DNA from: Peptococcaceae bacterium
Lineage (GTDB): Bacteria > Bacillota > DSM-521 > Neomoorellales > Neomoorellaceae
Assembly (NCBI GenBank): GCA_003509545.1
Contig: DOLC01000078.1
Location: 1 to 25,359, forward strand
Length of the DNA: 25,359 bases
Direction: 5' to 3'
Part shown: one piece after another, positions 24,074 through 25,359 of the stretch
How the letters are laid out: the number at the start of each line of letters is the position of its first letter
How positions within the stretch are numbered: position 1 is the first letter of the stretch
Program-made: the position numbers and the translations under genes
Notes under the pieces: generated by a model
Seen by the model: the letters and a program-made list of their open reading frames with translations, nothing else
Database searches by the model: none
What the model was told of the DNA's origin: nothing

Positions 24074-25174
24074 CTAAGCCCAGCCGCGCAGGCGGTCCGA
24101 GGTGAGGGCGCCGGGCCGGCATACCGAAACGCAGTAACCGCAGTTCCTGCACTTCTCCTCGTCCAGCTCCATTTTCTTGTCCTCCAGCCGCCGGGCGCCG
24201 TAGGGACAGCGGGTCACGCATAGGCGGCAGTCGGTGCACTTCTCCGGGTGGTACCGGAAGCGGAGCCGCTCCTTGTGCTCCGCCGGGAGAAGGTGCGGCA
24301 GGCTGCGGCCCGAGGCATCCTCTACCGACGCATATCCCAGTTCGTCCAGGAGGGAAGAAAGTTCCCTGGTCAGCGTGTCCACCACCCTCAAGCCCCGGCT
24401 CATGGCAACCGAACATATGCCCACCAGGCCGGCGCCGGCCAGAAGCATCTCCAGGGCATCCTCCCCGCTGCTCACCCCACCGAGGCCTATGACCTTGGCA
24501 CCCGGGTTGGCCAAACAGATCTCGGCCACCGCCCGCAGGGCTATGGGTTTGAGGCCCGCGCCGCTCAACCATCCGAAGCCATAGGGGCTTCCCAGCAGGG
24601 GCCTGGCCGTCCGCACGTCTAGGCGCAGCACCGGGCCGTAGGAGTCCACGGCCGTGATGGCAGCGGCCCCGGCAGCCAAGCAGCGGGCGGCCACCCGGGG
24701 CAAATCCGGCCAGTTGGGGGAAAGCTTGGCGATGACCGGGATTTTTACCCGCTCCTTGGCCTTCTCCACCATGGGAATCATGGTTGACTCATTGTAAGAT
24801 ACCAGCTCTATGAAATCCGCCCCCGCATCTTCAACCGGACGGACCAGCTCTTCGGCTTCCTCCGGCGTATGTCCCACGGAGGCGATGACCACCACCCCGT
24901 GTTTCTTGGCCAGGGGGATCTCCCTTTCTATCCACTGCTCCGCGGTGAGATCCGCCCATTTTTCCGCGTTAATGAGGGTACCGCGGCCTATATCCACCAG
25001 GTGAGGATATGGATTGTCGGCCGGCTCACGGCGCAGGGTCTTGGTGACCACCGCCCCCAGCCCGGCCTCCCAGGCCGCCACCAGGGCTTCCCCGCTGTAG
25101 GTCAGCGGCCCGGCCCCCAGGACGAAGGGATTCCGCAAGGTTTTTCCCAAGAAATTAACCGTCAATTCCGCCAT
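24074..25174 (-). CDS. DHODH/PreA-like flavoprotein with two 4Fe-4S clusters
   Basis: This 366-residue protein has an FMN-dependent TIM barrel of the dihydroorotate/dihydropyrimidine dehydrogenase type (residues 1-290) and a C-terminal ferredoxin domain (C313/C316/C319/C323 and C342/C345/C348/C352). Conserved features include FVLGAGPLTYSG, VTKTL with K45, AKLSPN with K150, and the FMN-phosphate region GLGGVSSGEDALEML (230-244). The layout matches PreA, the catalytic subunit of NAD-linked dihydropyrimidine dehydrogenase. However, the substrate-loop motif NxSCP and its cysteine are absent; residues 121-135 read FIELVSYNESTMIPM. The PreT partner is not in the window. ATG 25174 follows GGAGGA at 8 nt. 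It is first in the visible cluster, suggesting a ring-reducing or electron-transfer step on a related heterocycle. Confidence 0.82.
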   Translation of the reverse strand: MAELTVNFLGKTLRNPFVLGAGPLTYSGEALVAAWEAGLGAVVTKTLRREPADNPYPHLVDIGRGTLINAEKWADLTAEQWIEREIPLAKKHGVVVIASVGHTPEEAEELVRPVEDAGADFIELVSYNESTMIPMVEKAKERVKIPVIAKLSPNWPDLPRVAARCLAAGAAAITAVDSYGPVLRLDVRTARPLLGSPYGFGWLSGAGLKPIALRAVAEICLANPGAKVIGLGGVSSGEDALEMLLAGAGLVGICSVAMSRGLRVVDTLTRELSSLLDELGYASVEDASGRSLPHLLPAEHKERLRFRYHPEKCTDCRLCVTRCPYGARRLEDKKMELDEEKCRNCGYCVSVCRPGALTSDRLRGWA

Positions 25175-25359
25175 AAGCCTGTCCTCCTGCTACCACGAAA
25201 ATACGCTTTAGCTATTCTCCTTCTTCTGCTGGTGCCGCGCAGGCGGCATGAACGTCTACCCCGAAAATAACTTCTCTTCGGGCCGGCATTGTTGTTTTCG
25301 CTCGCTAAGTGGTCCTCGCGGATCAGCGTACGGCTCAGCCTCGGGCTCGGGCGAGATCG
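25175..25359 (-). other. Upstream region of the purine-type cluster
   Basis: This 185-bp stretch before the first gene of the cluster contains no recognisable gene on either strand. A small hairpin (GCCGC, CTGC loop, GCGGC) lies near 25234-25247. I looked for a purine riboswitch aptamer and a clear -35/-10 pair and did not find either. The operon promoter may lie here or beyond the window edge. Confidence 0.35.

Noticed and set aside
25175..25359. Purine riboswitch or other aptamer upstream of the cluster
   Set aside because: I looked for the conserved purine-aptamer junction sequences on the minus strand and did not find them. Only a small hairpin is visible.

Overview
The window is GC-rich (by eye near 60%), densely packed and almost entirely coding on the minus strand. 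Strong GGAGG-type ribosome binding sites, lipoprotein substrate-binding proteins, a BMP/YufOPQ-type ABC transporter, many molybdenum hydroxylase subunits and an MNT/HEPN pair point to an anaerobic, possibly thermophilic Firmicute of the clostridial/Moorella-Desulfotomaculum type. The genus is an inference, not a match. No rRNA, tRNA, CRISPR array, insertion sequence or integrase was seen.

Region 1 (1-1940) is a two-gene respiratory module on the minus strand: a Tat-exported four-cluster iron-sulfur protein (851-1828) and a cytochrome b of the formate dehydrogenase gamma type (196-858). They overlap by 8 bp and have a near-consensus sigma-A promoter at 1898-1926. No catalytic subunit is in view. 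Region 2 (1941-2994) holds the only plus-strand genes: an intact MNT nucleotidyltransferase overlapping a HEPN gene that is broken after about 40 codons, then a hairpin separating them from the convergent minus-strand cluster.

Region 3 (2995-25174) is about 22 kb of co-oriented minus-strand genes that look like one purine or N-heterocycle import and catabolism cluster. In transcription order: a dihydropyrimidine-dehydrogenase-like flavoprotein with ferredoxin clusters; the ABC ATPase; amidohydrolase 1; two ABC permeases; an orphan Mo hydroxylase large subunit; amidohydrolase 2; BMP lipoprotein 3; an SsnA-like amidohydrolase; a complete three-subunit Mo hydroxylase (Mo, FAD, 2Fe-2S); BMP lipoproteins 2 and 1; a fused 2Fe-2S/Mo hydroxylase without FAD; and an Isf-like iron-sulfur flavoprotein. 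Many junctions overlap (ATGA, 8, 14 and 26 bp), implying translational coupling.

The likely logic is that BMP lipoproteins capture a purine base, nucleoside or similar ring, the single ABC transporter imports it, amidohydrolases deaminate it, Mo hydroxylases oxidise it, and the flavoprotein handles electrons or ring reduction. Three parts are triplicated (Mo subunit, amidohydrolase, binding lipoprotein) around one transporter, so the locus looks like a multi-substrate pathway. Several copies have changes at positions normally critical: Gln to Lys and Glu to Asp in the orphan Mo subunit, His to Gln in the SsnA-like protein, and loss of the substrate-loop motif in the DHODH-like protein. The fused XDH and SsnA-like protein resemble families known from labile-selenium Mo hydroxylase loci, so a selenium-dependent purine pathway is a reasonable hypothesis. 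The maturation genes that would support it are not in this window.
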